This document shows positions 7,593-15,824 of a stretch of 64,000 nt of DNA, piece by piece (positions within the stretch are counted from its first letter, which is position 1; each line of letters starts with the position of its first letter). Source of the DNA: Massilia aquatica (GTDB lineage Bacteria > Pseudomonadota > Gammaproteobacteria > Burkholderiales > Burkholderiaceae_D); assembly GCF_011682045.1 (NCBI RefSeq), contig NZ_VVIW01000019.1, forward strand, positions 52,609-116,608. The letters run 5' to 3'. The notes beneath the pieces were generated by a model. The model searched no databases and had not been told where the DNA came from. It worked only from the letters and a program-made list of their open reading frames with translations. A program made the translations under genes and the position numbers.

Positions 7593-8375
7593 CTATCTCG
7601 ATGGAATGGTTGAACGGGGAGTGCTGCGCAGCGCCTGCCAGCGCGCGGCGCTCCAGGCCTGCGGTGAAAAATAATAGCGGCGGCCTTCGCGCACCGCCAT
7701 CATCGGCTCGTCGCTTGAGAACCCGATGGCTGCGCCGCAGCGCGCGCGGGTAAAGCCGCCCTGGTGCAGCAGGCGCGCGCGCAAGGCGTGCTGCGCCGGG
7801 CCCATGCGAAAGGCCATCGGCACCACTTCGTCGGCGGCGATGTCATGCAGCCAGTAGTCGTCCAGGCACCACGAGGCCAGCGCGGTGACAGACAGCGCGA
7901 TGGACGGATCGAGGCGCGCGCGGATGGCGCCGATGGTGCGCGCGAGAAAAGGCCGCTGCGAGCGCCGCACCTCGAAGTCGAGCTGCACCACCTTGCGGTT
8001 GGCCTGGGCGGCCAGGCGCAGCAATTCGTCGGCCACGCGCCGGCTCTGGGCCTCGCTCAAGGCGGGCGGGCGGCGCCACGACATGTCCACATGCAGCACC
8101 GGCACGCGCGCCGCGCCCGCCGCCAAGAGCAGCGCGCTGGCGCGCCGGTAGACCCGGGCGTCCTCGCCCTGCAGCAGCACCGAGGACGCCACGTAGGCTA
8201 CGCCGACGTCAAGCGGCAGCCAGCGCAAGTCTTCCGGGCGCTCCCACGCCCACACCAGTTCGGCGGGGAGGGCGGCCAGCGCCGGATGCGTGGCGCGCAG
8301 CGCGCCGGCGCCGCTGTCCATCCGCAGCGTCAGCAGCGCAAGGGAAGTCAACAGAAGCAGGAGGAGGCGGTGCAT
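7593..8375 (-). CDS. DUF3142-domain secreted protein
   Basis: 260 aa from ATG 8375. An N-terminal hydrophobic segment (MHRLLLLLLTSLALLTL) acts as a signal or anchor. The rest matches what I know of DUF3142: VWAWERPEDLRWL near the start, VLHVDMSWRRPP, VVQLDFEVRRSQRPFLA, and SVTALASWCLDDYWL followed by DEVVPMAFRMG. Family members look like TIM-barrel, glycosidase-like proteins, with acidic residues (LDFE, DE) as likely active-site positions; none is characterised to my knowledge. A longer frame with a start at 8405 exists, but 8375 places the hydrophobic segment directly at the N-terminus. It leads a two-gene operon with the 757 aa secreted protein. Confidence 0.8.
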   Translation of the reverse strand: MHRLLLLLLTSLALLTLRMDSGAGALRATHPALAALPAELVWAWERPEDLRWLPLDVGVAYVASSVLLQGEDARVYRRASALLLAAGAARVPVLHVDMSWRRPPALSEAQSRRVADELLRLAAQANRKVVQLDFEVRRSQRPFLARTIGAIRARLDPSIALSVTALASWCLDDYWLHDIAADEVVPMAFRMGPAQHALRARLLHQGGFTRARCGAAIGFSSDEPMMAVREGRRYYFSPQAWSAARWQALRSTPRSTIPSR

Positions 8376-8539
8376 GAGGTCGTCGCGGGGTGAGGTGGGC
8401 AACATCTTACTCCGAGTTATAGAACATCGTGCAAAGCGCCGGACGGCGCGATGCGTGCGTCATCGAACGGAGCCCGGCGCGGCGCGGTGGCACGCTGTGG
8501 AACACGGGCGCACACCGCGCCACTCTGGAGAACAACACC

Positions 8540-8734
8540 ATGTCAGACAATCCGCTCGAACCGAATCCGCAGGATTACGACCGCATCAACGTCAACGTCG
8601 AGGCCGAACTCGCTTACTGGAGCGCGCAGTTCGGGGTGCCGCGTGCGCGCCTGGCCGACGCCATCGAACAGGTTGGCCCGCGCGTGCCCGACCTGCAAAA
8701 ATACCTCGGCATACCGGTGGTTGGAACCGACTAA
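8540..8734 (+). CDS. DUF3606 small protein
   Basis: 64 aa. After a short polar N-terminus (MSDNPLEPNPQDYDRINVN) comes the DUF3606 core: ELAYWSAQFGVPRARLADAIEQVG, then PDLQKYLGIP. The family is short, widespread in proteobacteria and of unknown function; the core resembles a small helical DNA-binding-like or adaptor fold. CTGGAG nine bases before the ATG supports the start. Divergent from the DUF3142 gene. Confidence 0.75.
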   Translation: MSDNPLEPNPQDYDRINVNVEAELAYWSAQFGVPRARLADAIEQVGPRVPDLQKYLGIPVVGTD

Positions 8735-9035
8735 AGGCGGACCTGCGCTTGCGGGCGCTTGCCTCAGGCGCGGCGCGCCGCCAGCAGGTCCGCGCCGGCG
8801 CCGGCGAGCAGCACTGCGTCGCCGCGGTTGACGATGCGCTGGCCGTGCGGGCGGGCGAAACAGCGGCGCAGACGCACGCCCATGTACGCATAGTCGGTAA
8901 TGTGATTGTCGATTGCGCAGCCCCCATCGGCTGGCCCGCATGCGCCGATACCGAAAAAGTATCACCAAACCGGTATTGGACCGGCGCCGCGTCCGGCTTT
9001 ACAGTCGCTCCATCAACCACAACAAGGAGGGCACG
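8735..9035. other. intergenic region
   Basis: About 300 bp. The minus strand keeps a short open frame from roughly 8885 down to 8764 with protein-like composition (RIVNRGDAVLLAG), but it has no upstream start context or domain. It could be a relic. The right part carries the inverted repeat at 8947-8963 and the leader of the next gene. Confidence 0.4.
8947..8963. promoter_or_regulatory. inverted repeat GATAC-N7-GTATC
   Basis: Perfect 5-bp arms (8947-8951 and 8959-8963) about 75 bp before the carboxymuconolactone-decarboxylase-like gene. Could be an operator; short enough to be chance. Confidence 0.3.
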
Positions 9036-9413
9036 ATGGACAACGACCGATACGCGCGCGGCTGGGACAAACTGCGGGAAATCGATGGCGAACAGGGAGA
9101 GAGAGTGATTGCAAGCCTGGCCGGCATCGCGCCCGATTTCGGGCGGCTGCTGATTGAGTTTGGCTTTGGCGACATCTATTCCCGTCCGCGGCTGGACCTG
9201 CGCTCGCGCGAGATTGCGACGATCGCCGCCCTGTGCGCGCTCGGCACGGCGGCACCGCAACTGCGGGTGCACATCCACGGCGCGCTCAATGTCGGCTGCA
9301 CGCGCGACGAGGTAGTGGAAGTGATGATGCAGATGGCATTGTACGCCGGCTTTCCCGCCGCGCTCAACGGCCTGTTCGCGGCAAAGGAAGTCTTCTCCGA
9401 GCGCGCCTTGTAG
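9036..9413 (+). CDS. carboxymuconolactone decarboxylase-family protein
   Basis: 125 aa, the typical single-domain length. Conserved features: DLRSREIATIAALCALGTAAPQLRVHIHGALNVGCTRDEV followed by VMMQMALYAGFPAALNG. The His of HIHGAL and the Glu of REIA match positions conserved in the family. In AhpD-type members a CxxC gives peroxidase or disulfide chemistry; here only single cysteines (ALCAL and VGCT) are present, so it is of the CMD/YurZ type rather than AhpD. Substrate unknown; such proteins often act on lactones or as small oxidoreductase-like proteins. AAGGAGG (9025-9031) is an excellent ribosome-binding site. Confidence 0.85.
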   Translation: MDNDRYARGWDKLREIDGEQGERVIASLAGIAPDFGRLLIEFGFGDIYSRPRLDLRSREIATIAALCALGTAAPQLRVHIHGALNVGCTRDEVVEVMMQMALYAGFPAALNGLFAAKEVFSERAL

Positions 9414-9422
9414 TCACCGGCT

Positions 9423-9440
9423 GGTGTCAGACCTGACACC
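9423..9440. repeat. 18-bp palindromic hairpin between convergent genes
   Basis: GGTGTCAG (9423-9430), AC, CTGACACC (9433-9440). It lies between the stop at 9413 and the LytTR regulator stop at 9473. It may terminate transcription or be a dispersed short palindrome. Confidence 0.5.
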
Positions 9441-9472
9441 GCAGTGGCGGTGGCCGTGGCCCCCTCGGTGGC

Positions 9473-10255
9473 CTACATCTGCTTGAACTGCTCGGCGTAA
9501 TTGCGGCTGACGGTGAGCTGTTCGCCGCGCTCCTTGAGCTTGACCACGAGGCGGCCACGGAAGTCGGTGTGGGTGCCGGCCACCGATTTGGCGGCGACGA
9601 TCACGCTGCGGTGAATCTGCCAGAAGCGCGCTTCGTCGAGCTGCTCGCGCAGTTTGCTCAGCGGCGTGCGGATCAGGCATTCGCCTTCTTGCAAAAACAC
9701 GCTGGTGTATTTGTCGTTGCTCTGGAAGTAAATCACTTCGTCGATGGCGATCAGCCGCGTTTCGTCACCGTGCGCGGCGCGGATCCATTGCAGGGGCGCC
9801 GGCGCCGGCGCGGCCGCAACGGGTGCGGCCAGTTGCTGCAGCAGCGCGCGCAGCGCGTCGGGCACCACCGCCGGCGCCGGCGCGCGCAGTGCCAGTTTGA
9901 GCTTGGCGACGGTCTTGGCCAGACGCTCCACCGTGGTCGGTTTGAGCAGGTAGTCTAGCGCCGCGTGCTCGAAGGCGTCCACCGCGTATTCGTGATGCGC
10001 GGTCACGAACACGATGTGCGGCGCCTTGCCGTCGCTGCCCAGGCGCTGTGCCAGATCGAGGCCGTTCAGGCCCGGCATCTGGATGTCGAGGAAGACCACG
10101 TCGGGAGAGAGCTCGTCGATCAGGCGCAGCGCCTCAATGCCGTTGCCGGCCTTGCCGACGATGCGCAGCTGCGGCCAGGCCGTGGCCAGTTGCGTTTGCA
10201 GGTAGTCGAGCAGGTGCGGTTCGTCGTCCGCAATCAGGGCGCGTGGATGGTCGAT
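9473..10255 (-). CDS. LytTR-family response regulator without a normal start codon
   Basis: About 260 aa. Receiver domain: ALIADDEPHLLDYL carries the acidic pocket, PDVVFLDIQMPGLNG the phospho-acceptor Asp, VTAHHEYAVDAF the Thr/Ala switch, and LLKPT the Lys. The C-terminal LytTR DNA-binding domain runs from WIRAAHGDETRLIAIDEVIYFQSNDKYTSVF to the end (FWQIHRSVIV, VSRNYAEQFKQM). It is paired with the upstream LytS-type kinase and overlaps its 3' end by about 20 bp. There is no ATG, GTG or TTG in frame near the domain start: the closest plausible initiators are ATC at 10255, ATT or CTG further upstream. The start given is therefore a guess based on domain length. Confidence 0.8.
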   Translation of the reverse strand: MDHPRALIADDEPHLLDYLQTQLATAWPQLRIVGKAGNGIEALRLIDELSPDVVFLDIQMPGLNGLDLAQRLGSDGKAPHIVFVTAHHEYAVDAFEHAALDYLLKPTTVERLAKTVAKLKLALRAPAPAVVPDALRALLQQLAAPVAAAPAPAPLQWIRAAHGDETRLIAIDEVIYFQSNDKYTSVFLQEGECLIRTPLSKLREQLDEARFWQIHRSVIVAAKSVAGTHTDFRGRLVVKLKERGEQLTVSRNYAEQFKQM

Positions 10256-11397
10256 GGCAGTGTTTCTTTCAGTGGCAGCAGCAGGCGCACGGTAATCCCG
10301 CAGGGTTCGTTTTCGAGCAATTGTACCCGAGCCGACGCGCCATACACACTGCGCAGGCGCGCGCGCAGGTTGGATAGCCCGACCCCGCCGCCCGGCTTGG
10401 GCGGGGCGTTGCCCAGTCCCGCGCCGGTGTCGCTCACTTCGATGCATAGCTGGTCGTCGCGGCAGGTGGCGCGAATGATGATCCGGCCACCCTCGACCTT
10501 CGGTTCGAGGCCGTGCGCGACGGCGTTTTCGATCACCGGTTGCAGCAGCATGGGCGGCATGGCGATGTCGCGGCAGCCGTCCGCCTCGATGCTGTACGAC
10601 AGACGCGGCCCCATGCGCACCGCCAGCACGTCGAGATAGGCGGCCGCCAGGTCGAGTTCCGCACCCAGGGTGGCCTGGTCGGCGCGGCTGGCGGCCAGGC
10701 TGGCGCGCAGGTAGTCGATGAAGCGTTCGAGCATGTGGCGCGCCTGGGCCGGATGCGTCTCGATCATGCCGACCACGTTGGCCAGGGTGTTGTACAAAAA
10801 ATGCGGCTCGATCTGCGCTTGCAGGGCGCGCAGGCGCGCTTCGGCCAGCAGCTGGGCGGCGCTGGCAATCTGCTGGCCCTGGCGCGCGGCCAGCGTTTCG
10901 GTGGCGATGCGGCGCTCGCCGCTGACCAGCACGGCGACCATGATCAGCGCCGCGAACAGGGCGAATGGCAGCAGCGGCGCCAGGTCCACGCCGCCGGTGA
11001 GATAGCGCAGCGGGTTGACGCCGTTGAGCAGGCCGTTGCCGATGGCGATGCCGGCGACCACGCACAGGCCCACCGTGGCCACGAAGTACAGCACGCGCGG
11101 CAGCCCGGTCAGGCGCGACGGCCAGCCGCGCAGCACATGATCGCCGCCGCTCAGCACCGCGTGAATCAGGTAGCCGACCACGTTCGAGGTCACCAGCGTC
11201 GGCCCGAAAAAGTCGAGGAAGCCGTGCCGCTGGCCTTTGAACAGCGTGTTCGCCGCCGTCAGGAAGACGGCGATCAGGAAGTTCCAGATGCCTGTATAGA
11301 GCACGTCGCGCCACGGCGAACAGGGCCAGCGCCGGAACAGCGGGATTGCATCGAGTGGATGCGACGAGGTGTGCGCGGGACGTTGGATCGTGTTCAT
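10234..11397 (-). CDS. LytS/YehU-type sensor histidine kinase
   Basis: 387 aa from ATG 11397. Five or so hydrophobic segments span residues 30-165 (WNFLIAVFLTAANTLF, LVTSNVVGYLIHAVL, VLYFVATVGLCVVAGIAIG, LAPLLPFALFAALIMVAVLV). The His-kinase domain of the LytS class follows: ALQAQIEPHFLYNTLANV holds the phospho-acceptor His, then MPPMLLQPVIENAVAHGLEP (N box) and SDTGAGLGN plus GGGVGLSNLRARL (G boxes). Its ATG overlaps the stop of the carotenoid oxygenase as TGATG, indicating translational coupling. The sensed signal is unknown; the integral-membrane sensor region has no extracellular domain of note, suggesting a membrane-borne or hydrophobic cue. Confidence 0.9.
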   Translation of the reverse strand: MNTIQRPAHTSSHPLDAIPLFRRWPCSPWRDVLYTGIWNFLIAVFLTAANTLFKGQRHGFLDFFGPTLVTSNVVGYLIHAVLSGGDHVLRGWPSRLTGLPRVLYFVATVGLCVVAGIAIGNGLLNGVNPLRYLTGGVDLAPLLPFALFAALIMVAVLVSGERRIATETLAARQGQQIASAAQLLAEARLRALQAQIEPHFLYNTLANVVGMIETHPAQARHMLERFIDYLRASLAASRADQATLGAELDLAAAYLDVLAVRMGPRLSYSIEADGCRDIAMPPMLLQPVIENAVAHGLEPKVEGGRIIIRATCRDDQLCIEVSDTGAGLGNAPPKPGGGVGLSNLRARLRSVYGASARVQLLENEPCGITVRLLLPLKETLPSTIHAP

Positions 11398-12893
11398 CAA
11401 GAGGCCAGAAAATTACCGTGAAAGCAGTGCGGGGCGCGGTAGGGCAGGCGCGCCAGGGCCAGCGGACCGGCCTTGATGCTGGCTGCGTCGAACACACTCA
11501 ATACGGTCTGTGCGCGCCGGGTGTCCTGCGCTACGCCGACCAGGTAGCCGTCGGTCTCGGAACGGGCGTTGGCACGCGGCACCAGGATGTGTTCTTCCAC
11601 TTGCCAGCCGGCGTCGAAACGGTAGCTGTCCGCCTTGCCGGTGTCGGTGCCGACCAGGTTGACAGTGTCGGGCACGATCTCGCCGTTGCGCGGCGAACTG
11701 CTGGTGAGCGCCAGCTGGCGGTGGCGGCTGGAGACGACCTGCGGCATCACGCGCGGGAACTCGCTGGCCCCGAACAGGCGCGCGGTGCTGGCGCGCCCGC
11801 TCGCGTAGTCGAGCGTGACCTGCGCCGCAAAGCTGCGCGTGGCGGTGTTTTTCTGCCGTTCGCCGCTCATGATCCGGCCCACGTCGTGCAGGACATCGCC
11901 CTCGTGCAGCACCACGTCGAAGCGGGTGGTGGCGCCGTCATCGAAGGCATTCCCGAAGTGGAAAACCATGTGCGGCGGCAGTTCGAATACCTTGCGTACT
12001 TCCATGCTCGCTTTCGAGACCACCACCACGCGCATCGGGCGCGCCTTGGGGCCGCTGCCGACCCAGTGATGCTGCTCGGCGAAGCTCTGATCTTCGGCAG
12101 GGACCACGTCGTACGGCGGGATCAGGAAAATCAGGTGCCTGGCGCTGACCACGAAGTCGTGCACCATCGCCAGTTGCGGTATCTCGATCATGGCGGTCCT
12201 GAGCACCTGGCCGTTGGCGTCGATGTGGTACAGGGCCATGCGGTTGCCGCCGGGGAGGGCGCCGAAATTCCACATGCCGCCGGCCGGGTCGATCTTCGGG
12301 TGGGCCGAAAACGGCATCGACTTCATGTCCTCGTTCCAGGTCTTGATGCCGACCGTGGCCAGGGTAGCCGCGTCGACCTCGGTGGCCGAGCCGCCTTCCC
12401 ACAGGGCGTACACGCGGCCGTTGAACGGCAGCAGGTTGGTGTTCGCCGCGTTCATGGTGTCGTTGGTCTTCACGCCGCGCCGGTCCACATACGTGCCGAA
12501 GGACGGGTAGAGAAACTGGCCGGCGGCGTTTTCTTCGCCGAAGCGTTCGGTCTCGACGAATTTGCCGATGTGACTGACCTTGCCGTCGGCGATCTGCCAG
12601 CGCTGGGCGAAGCCGTCGCCGTCGAACCAGTGGTGATGGCGCTCGCCGCCCAGTTCAAAACGCCCGGGGCCGTTGCGGAAGAAGACGCCGTTCAGGTCTT
12701 GCGGGATGCGCCCTTTCACCTGCGCCGCGCCGGACTGCTGGCCGACGGTGTCGGCGTACACCGCCAGGCTGGGATCGCGCTTCCACGCCGCGTGGAAGCG
12801 CTGGTAGGTGGCGGCATCGGCCAGGGCGCTGCCGGGAACCACGCCGAGCGCGGCCAGGCTGGCGCCGGAAGTGAGGAAGGTGCGGCGTTGCAT
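11397..12893 (-). CDS. carotenoid oxygenase (RPE65/CCD family), exported
   Basis: 498 aa. The N-terminus MQRRTFLTSGASLAALGVV looks like a signal with a twin-Arg-like start (QRRTFL), so export, perhaps by Tat, is likely. The family hallmarks are present: LNGVFFRNGPGRFE and HHHWFDGDGFAQRW near the N-terminus, and the four iron-ligand His regions AHPKIDP, MVHDFVVS, FHFGNAFDDG and the terminal HCFHGNFLAS. Members cleave or isomerise carotenoids, or stilbenes, with non-heme Fe(II). Unusually it sits in an operon with a DUF2141 protein upstream (13 bp gap) and a LytS/LytTR pair downstream (TGATG overlap), which suggests a regulated apocarotenoid function. Confidence 0.9.
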   Translation of the reverse strand: MQRRTFLTSGASLAALGVVPGSALADAATYQRFHAAWKRDPSLAVYADTVGQQSGAAQVKGRIPQDLNGVFFRNGPGRFELGGERHHHWFDGDGFAQRWQIADGKVSHIGKFVETERFGEENAAGQFLYPSFGTYVDRRGVKTNDTMNAANTNLLPFNGRVYALWEGGSATEVDAATLATVGIKTWNEDMKSMPFSAHPKIDPAGGMWNFGALPGGNRMALYHIDANGQVLRTAMIEIPQLAMVHDFVVSARHLIFLIPPYDVVPAEDQSFAEQHHWVGSGPKARPMRVVVVSKASMEVRKVFELPPHMVFHFGNAFDDGATTRFDVVLHEGDVLHDVGRIMSGERQKNTATRSFAAQVTLDYASGRASTARLFGASEFPRVMPQVVSSRHRQLALTSSSPRNGEIVPDTVNLVGTDTGKADSYRFDAGWQVEEHILVPRANARSETDGYLVGVAQDTRRAQTVLSVFDAASIKAGPLALARLPYRAPHCFHGNFLAS

Positions 12894-12906
12894 GCTGTTC
12901 TCCGGC

Positions 12907-13329
12907 TTAGGGTTTGAGACTGACGGTGGCGTTCAGGCCGGCCGCTGGCACGGTGAATTTGGCAGCGTCGAACTTGGGCGGGCCCATTTTACCGAAGGCG
13001 TTGTTACTGAATGCATAGTCCTCGGTCGGGATGCCTATCATGTTGGTATCCATTTTGCCATTGCCGTTGGCATCGTGGAAGATGGCGTAGGCGTACTCGC
13101 CCGGTGGCAGGTCGTTGACAATGACGGTCGTGCTGCCCTGGACGGCTTTGGCGCCGGTCGCGGCGACGGATTTTTTAAGGAAGGCGCCGGCCGAGTTGTA
13201 CACGGCTACTTCCAGGGTGCCGTCGGCGCTGCGTACGTCGTCGATGCGGATGGTGAGACTGGCGGCGCTGGCCAGGGAGGCGGTCAGCAGGGCGCAGGCG
13301 CAGAAGATGGTGGCGGGCAGGTGGCGCAT
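12907..13329 (-). CDS. DUF2141 secreted protein
   Basis: 140 aa with signal peptide MRHLPATIFCACALLTASLASA. The mature part is a typical DUF2141 beta-sandwich: SLTIRIDDVRSADGTLEVAVYN, then VIVNDLPPGEYAYAIFHDANGNGKMD, then GIPTEDYAFSNNAFG. Function unknown; DUF2141 genes are often found beside carotenoid or terpenoid genes in proteobacteria, in my recollection. First gene of the operon with carotenoid oxygenase and the LytS/LytTR pair. Confidence 0.85.
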   Translation of the reverse strand: MRHLPATIFCACALLTASLASAASLTIRIDDVRSADGTLEVAVYNSAGAFLKKSVAATGAKAVQGSTTVIVNDLPPGEYAYAIFHDANGNGKMDTNMIGIPTEDYAFSNNAFGKMGPPKFDAAKFTVPAAGLNATVSLKP

Positions 13330-13488
13330 GGTGTTCTCCGGTGGGTGTGTGGTTGCGATGAGGTGACTTTATCGGCAACGCAGGCGGGGCAGGGAGGCAT
13401 GCGACGAAATGCTGGAAAACGGCGCGAAATGCAGCGGGACGGCGCCAGATGCGGCGCGGCGCGCTGCGCGGCGCCGCCAGTGGTCTTT

Positions 13489-14100
13489 TCAGCGGAAGGT
13501 GTCGAGCGCGTATTCCGCCGAGCGCAGGGCGTCGCGCGTGCCTTGCAGGTTGCGGTCGATATCGCGCAGTTCATTGCGCACGTCGCGCCGGCGCTCGTCG
13601 AACTCCCTGCGAATGCGTTTGCGCTCGTCATCCTTGTCGGTCGCGGCCAGCTGCTTCGATTCGTCCTTGTCGGCATCGCGCAGGCGGCGCTGCAGGCGCT
13701 CGCCGCGGCTATCCAAACCGCTGATCTGGCTGCGCAAGGTGTACACGGCGTAGCCGGCCTGGTGGCGGCGGCGGAATTCGACGTCGAGCGACGCCGGGCA
13801 GACCCCGGCGTACGCACCACCGTTCAGGCCAAGCGGGGCGGCGTTCTCGATCCGGCAAAAGTCCTGCAAGCCGCGCTGGCGGCCGACGACGTAGCTGGCC
13901 GAATCGACTGACGTTCCGGCCTTGGCGCAGGATTTGGCATGGCCATCGAGCACCGACATGGTCCTGCCGGCCAGGCCGTCGCGCATGCCGACGTCGTGCC
14001 AGTTGGCCGACTTGCATTCGTCGGGCGTCATCGTGTCGCAGCCTGATAATAGTGTCGCCACCAGCAGCGCCGCCGCCGTTCCAGTCAGCCTGTTGGCCAT
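13489..14100 (-). CDS. DUF2799 lipoprotein
   Basis: 203 aa from ATG 14100, chosen because GGAG lies 6 nt upstream; ATGs at 14103 and 14139 are also in frame. Lipoprotein signal ending LLSGC. The DUF2799 region follows: MTPDECKSANWHDVGMRDGLAGR, then YVVGRQRGLQDFCRIENA and GLNGGAYAGVCP, with conserved cysteines. The C-terminal 70 residues form a charged coiled coil (RGERLQRRLRDADKDE to RRDVRNELRDIDRNL). Outer-membrane lipoprotein location is likely; function unknown. Alone on the minus strand, 160 bp beyond the start of the DUF2141 operon. Confidence 0.85.
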   Translation of the reverse strand: MANRLTGTAAALLVATLLSGCDTMTPDECKSANWHDVGMRDGLAGRTMSVLDGHAKSCAKAGTSVDSASYVVGRQRGLQDFCRIENAAPLGLNGGAYAGVCPASLDVEFRRRHQAGYAVYTLRSQISGLDSRGERLQRRLRDADKDESKQLAATDKDDERKRIRREFDERRRDVRNELRDIDRNLQGTRDALRSAEYALDTFR

Positions 14101-14205
14101 CATTGTCTCCGCAATTGTCATTTCGACCGATGCTACCATGACAGCGCGGCTACAAGTGGAGCCAGTCGCAAAAAGCGCGCCGCGTGTGGCCGGAAACGCA
14201 CGCGC

Positions 14206-15498
14206 TCAGTGCAGCCTGACCGATGGCGAGATCTTCTCGCGAATCCAGTCGGCCACCGTCTGCGCCGACATGCGCACCACCCCGTGCAGCGCCACCTGGT
14301 GCTTGCGGTACATGAGGGCATACAGCACCCGCGCCAGCGCGCCGCCGACCGCATATTTTCGTCCCGATCCGCGTGTGAGAACGCCTACCGCCGCCAGTGA
14401 TCCGAGCGACACCAGCGAACCGTAGTCGCGGTAGGCAAACGGCGCGCTTGATGGCGAGGCCTGGCCCAGCACCTGCGCCAGGTACACCGCTTGCTGGTGC
14501 GCGGCCTGCGCGCGCGGCGGCACCTTGCCGAGGATCGGACAGACAAAGTTGGCGCAGTCGCCGATCGCATACACGTTCGGATCGTCCAGCGCCTGCAGCG
14601 AGGGCGCTACCGCGATCTGGCGCAGGGCGTTCGAGGCCAGGCCGAGGGTGGCGCACAGCGGCGGCGCTTTCACCCCGGCGGCCCACAAGGTGATCGCGGA
14701 CGGATAGATGCAGCCTTCGGTATCGACCACCGCGCCGGCGTCGACCCGCGCCACGGCGGTATCGAGAAGGACCTTGATGCCGAGCGCGCGCAAGTGGCGC
14801 GCGGCGCGCTTGGACTGGCGCTGGTGCAGATGCGGCAGCAGCAGCGCGCCGCGTTCCAGGATGCGGATGCGCACATGGCGCACCGGGTCCATCGCATGCA
14901 CGTTGTATCTCGCCAGCGTGCGGGCGCTGTGGCTCAATTCGGCCGCCAGTTCCACTCCGGTGGCGCCGCCGCCGACGATCACGATGTCGATGCCGGGGTT
15001 TTGCGCGCCGGCCGCCTGGCGCGCGCTGGCCTGGATGCAGCCGTCCACGAAGCGCTGGCGGAACGTTTCTGCCTGCGCCACGTCGTCCAGGGTCAGCACG
15101 TGCTGTTCGGCGCCGGGCACGCCGAACAGGTTGGTCACCGATCCCAGGGCCAGCACCAGTTTGTCGTAGGCGATCGAGCGCGCCGGCAGCACTTCGGCGC
15201 CGTCGTCGGCGATCCACGGCGCCAGCGACACCCGGCGCGCGTCGCGGTCCACGCCCAGCACTTCGCCGCGTGCGAATTCGAAACCATGTTCGGCCGCCTG
15301 GGCCGCGTAGTCGATCGCCATGACCTGCGGATCGTGCTTGCCCGAGGCGACCGTGTGCAGCAGGGGCTTCCAGAAATGGGCCGGCCAGCGGTCGACCAGC
15401 ACGACGCGCGCGCGCCCGCTTTTGGCTGCGCTGTTGCCGAGCCGGGTCGCCAGTTCCAGTCCTCCGGCGCCGCCGCCGACGATGACGATGGTTTCCAT
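14206..15498 (-). CDS. ndh: type II NADH dehydrogenase (NDH-2 family)
   Basis: 430 aa FAD/NADH oxidoreductase. The N-terminal FAD-binding motif is IVIVGGGAGGLELATRLG (residues 4-21). The second Rossmann motif, for NADH, is IVIVGGGATGVELAAEL at about residue 175. YAIGDCANF about residue 315 is the third FAD contact. The C-terminal 50 residues are the membrane-associating part of NDH-2 (GSGRKYAVGGALARVLYALMYRKHQ). It oxidises NADH and reduces quinone at the inner membrane without pumping protons. AGGAGGAGACACC precedes the ATG. Single gene, divergent from mipA. Confidence 0.88.
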   Translation of the reverse strand: METIVIVGGGAGGLELATRLGNSAAKSGRARVVLVDRWPAHFWKPLLHTVASGKHDPQVMAIDYAAQAAEHGFEFARGEVLGVDRDARRVSLAPWIADDGAEVLPARSIAYDKLVLALGSVTNLFGVPGAEQHVLTLDDVAQAETFRQRFVDGCIQASARQAAGAQNPGIDIVIVGGGATGVELAAELSHSARTLARYNVHAMDPVRHVRIRILERGALLLPHLHQRQSKRAARHLRALGIKVLLDTAVARVDAGAVVDTEGCIYPSAITLWAAGVKAPPLCATLGLASNALRQIAVAPSLQALDDPNVYAIGDCANFVCPILGKVPPRAQAAHQQAVYLAQVLGQASPSSAPFAYRDYGSLVSLGSLAAVGVLTRGSGRKYAVGGALARVLYALMYRKHQVALHGVVRMSAQTVADWIREKISPSVRLH

Positions 15499-15824
15499 GG
15501 TGTCTCCTCCTGTAGGTGTCGCGATCTGAATGGGCGCTGAGCAGCTGTCAATTAAGCAGGTGTCAATATAGAGTGATGCGACACAAAAGAAAAATCAGAG
15601 ATTTACCCATATCCATAAGCTCCAGCTAATACATATGCATGGCGGTGCGCGTCGCCGGTATCGCCTGCCGTGGCCGAAAGTATCCTCAGACGCTACGTTT
15701 CAGTCCGGTTTGCGGTACGCGGGAGGATTCGATGGTGCTGGGTTGGAATCGTTGCGACACTCCGGCCCGTCGTTTCAACATTCCGAGCAAACGGCACCCA
15801 TTTTTCACTCTCAAGGACCATCAC
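15499..15824. other. divergent intergenic region, ndh / mipA
   Basis: 326 bp. The part nearer ndh (15545-15630) is AT-rich and probably holds promoters. The part nearer mipA is open in frame from 15639 but has no domain, and the mipA signal peptide at 15825 is the better start. No repeat or RNA structure recognised. Confidence 0.4.

Noticed and set aside
8764..8885. Short minus-strand frame ending RIVNRGDAVLLAG...
   Set aside because: Only about 40 residues, no start context or family; kept only as a possible relic.
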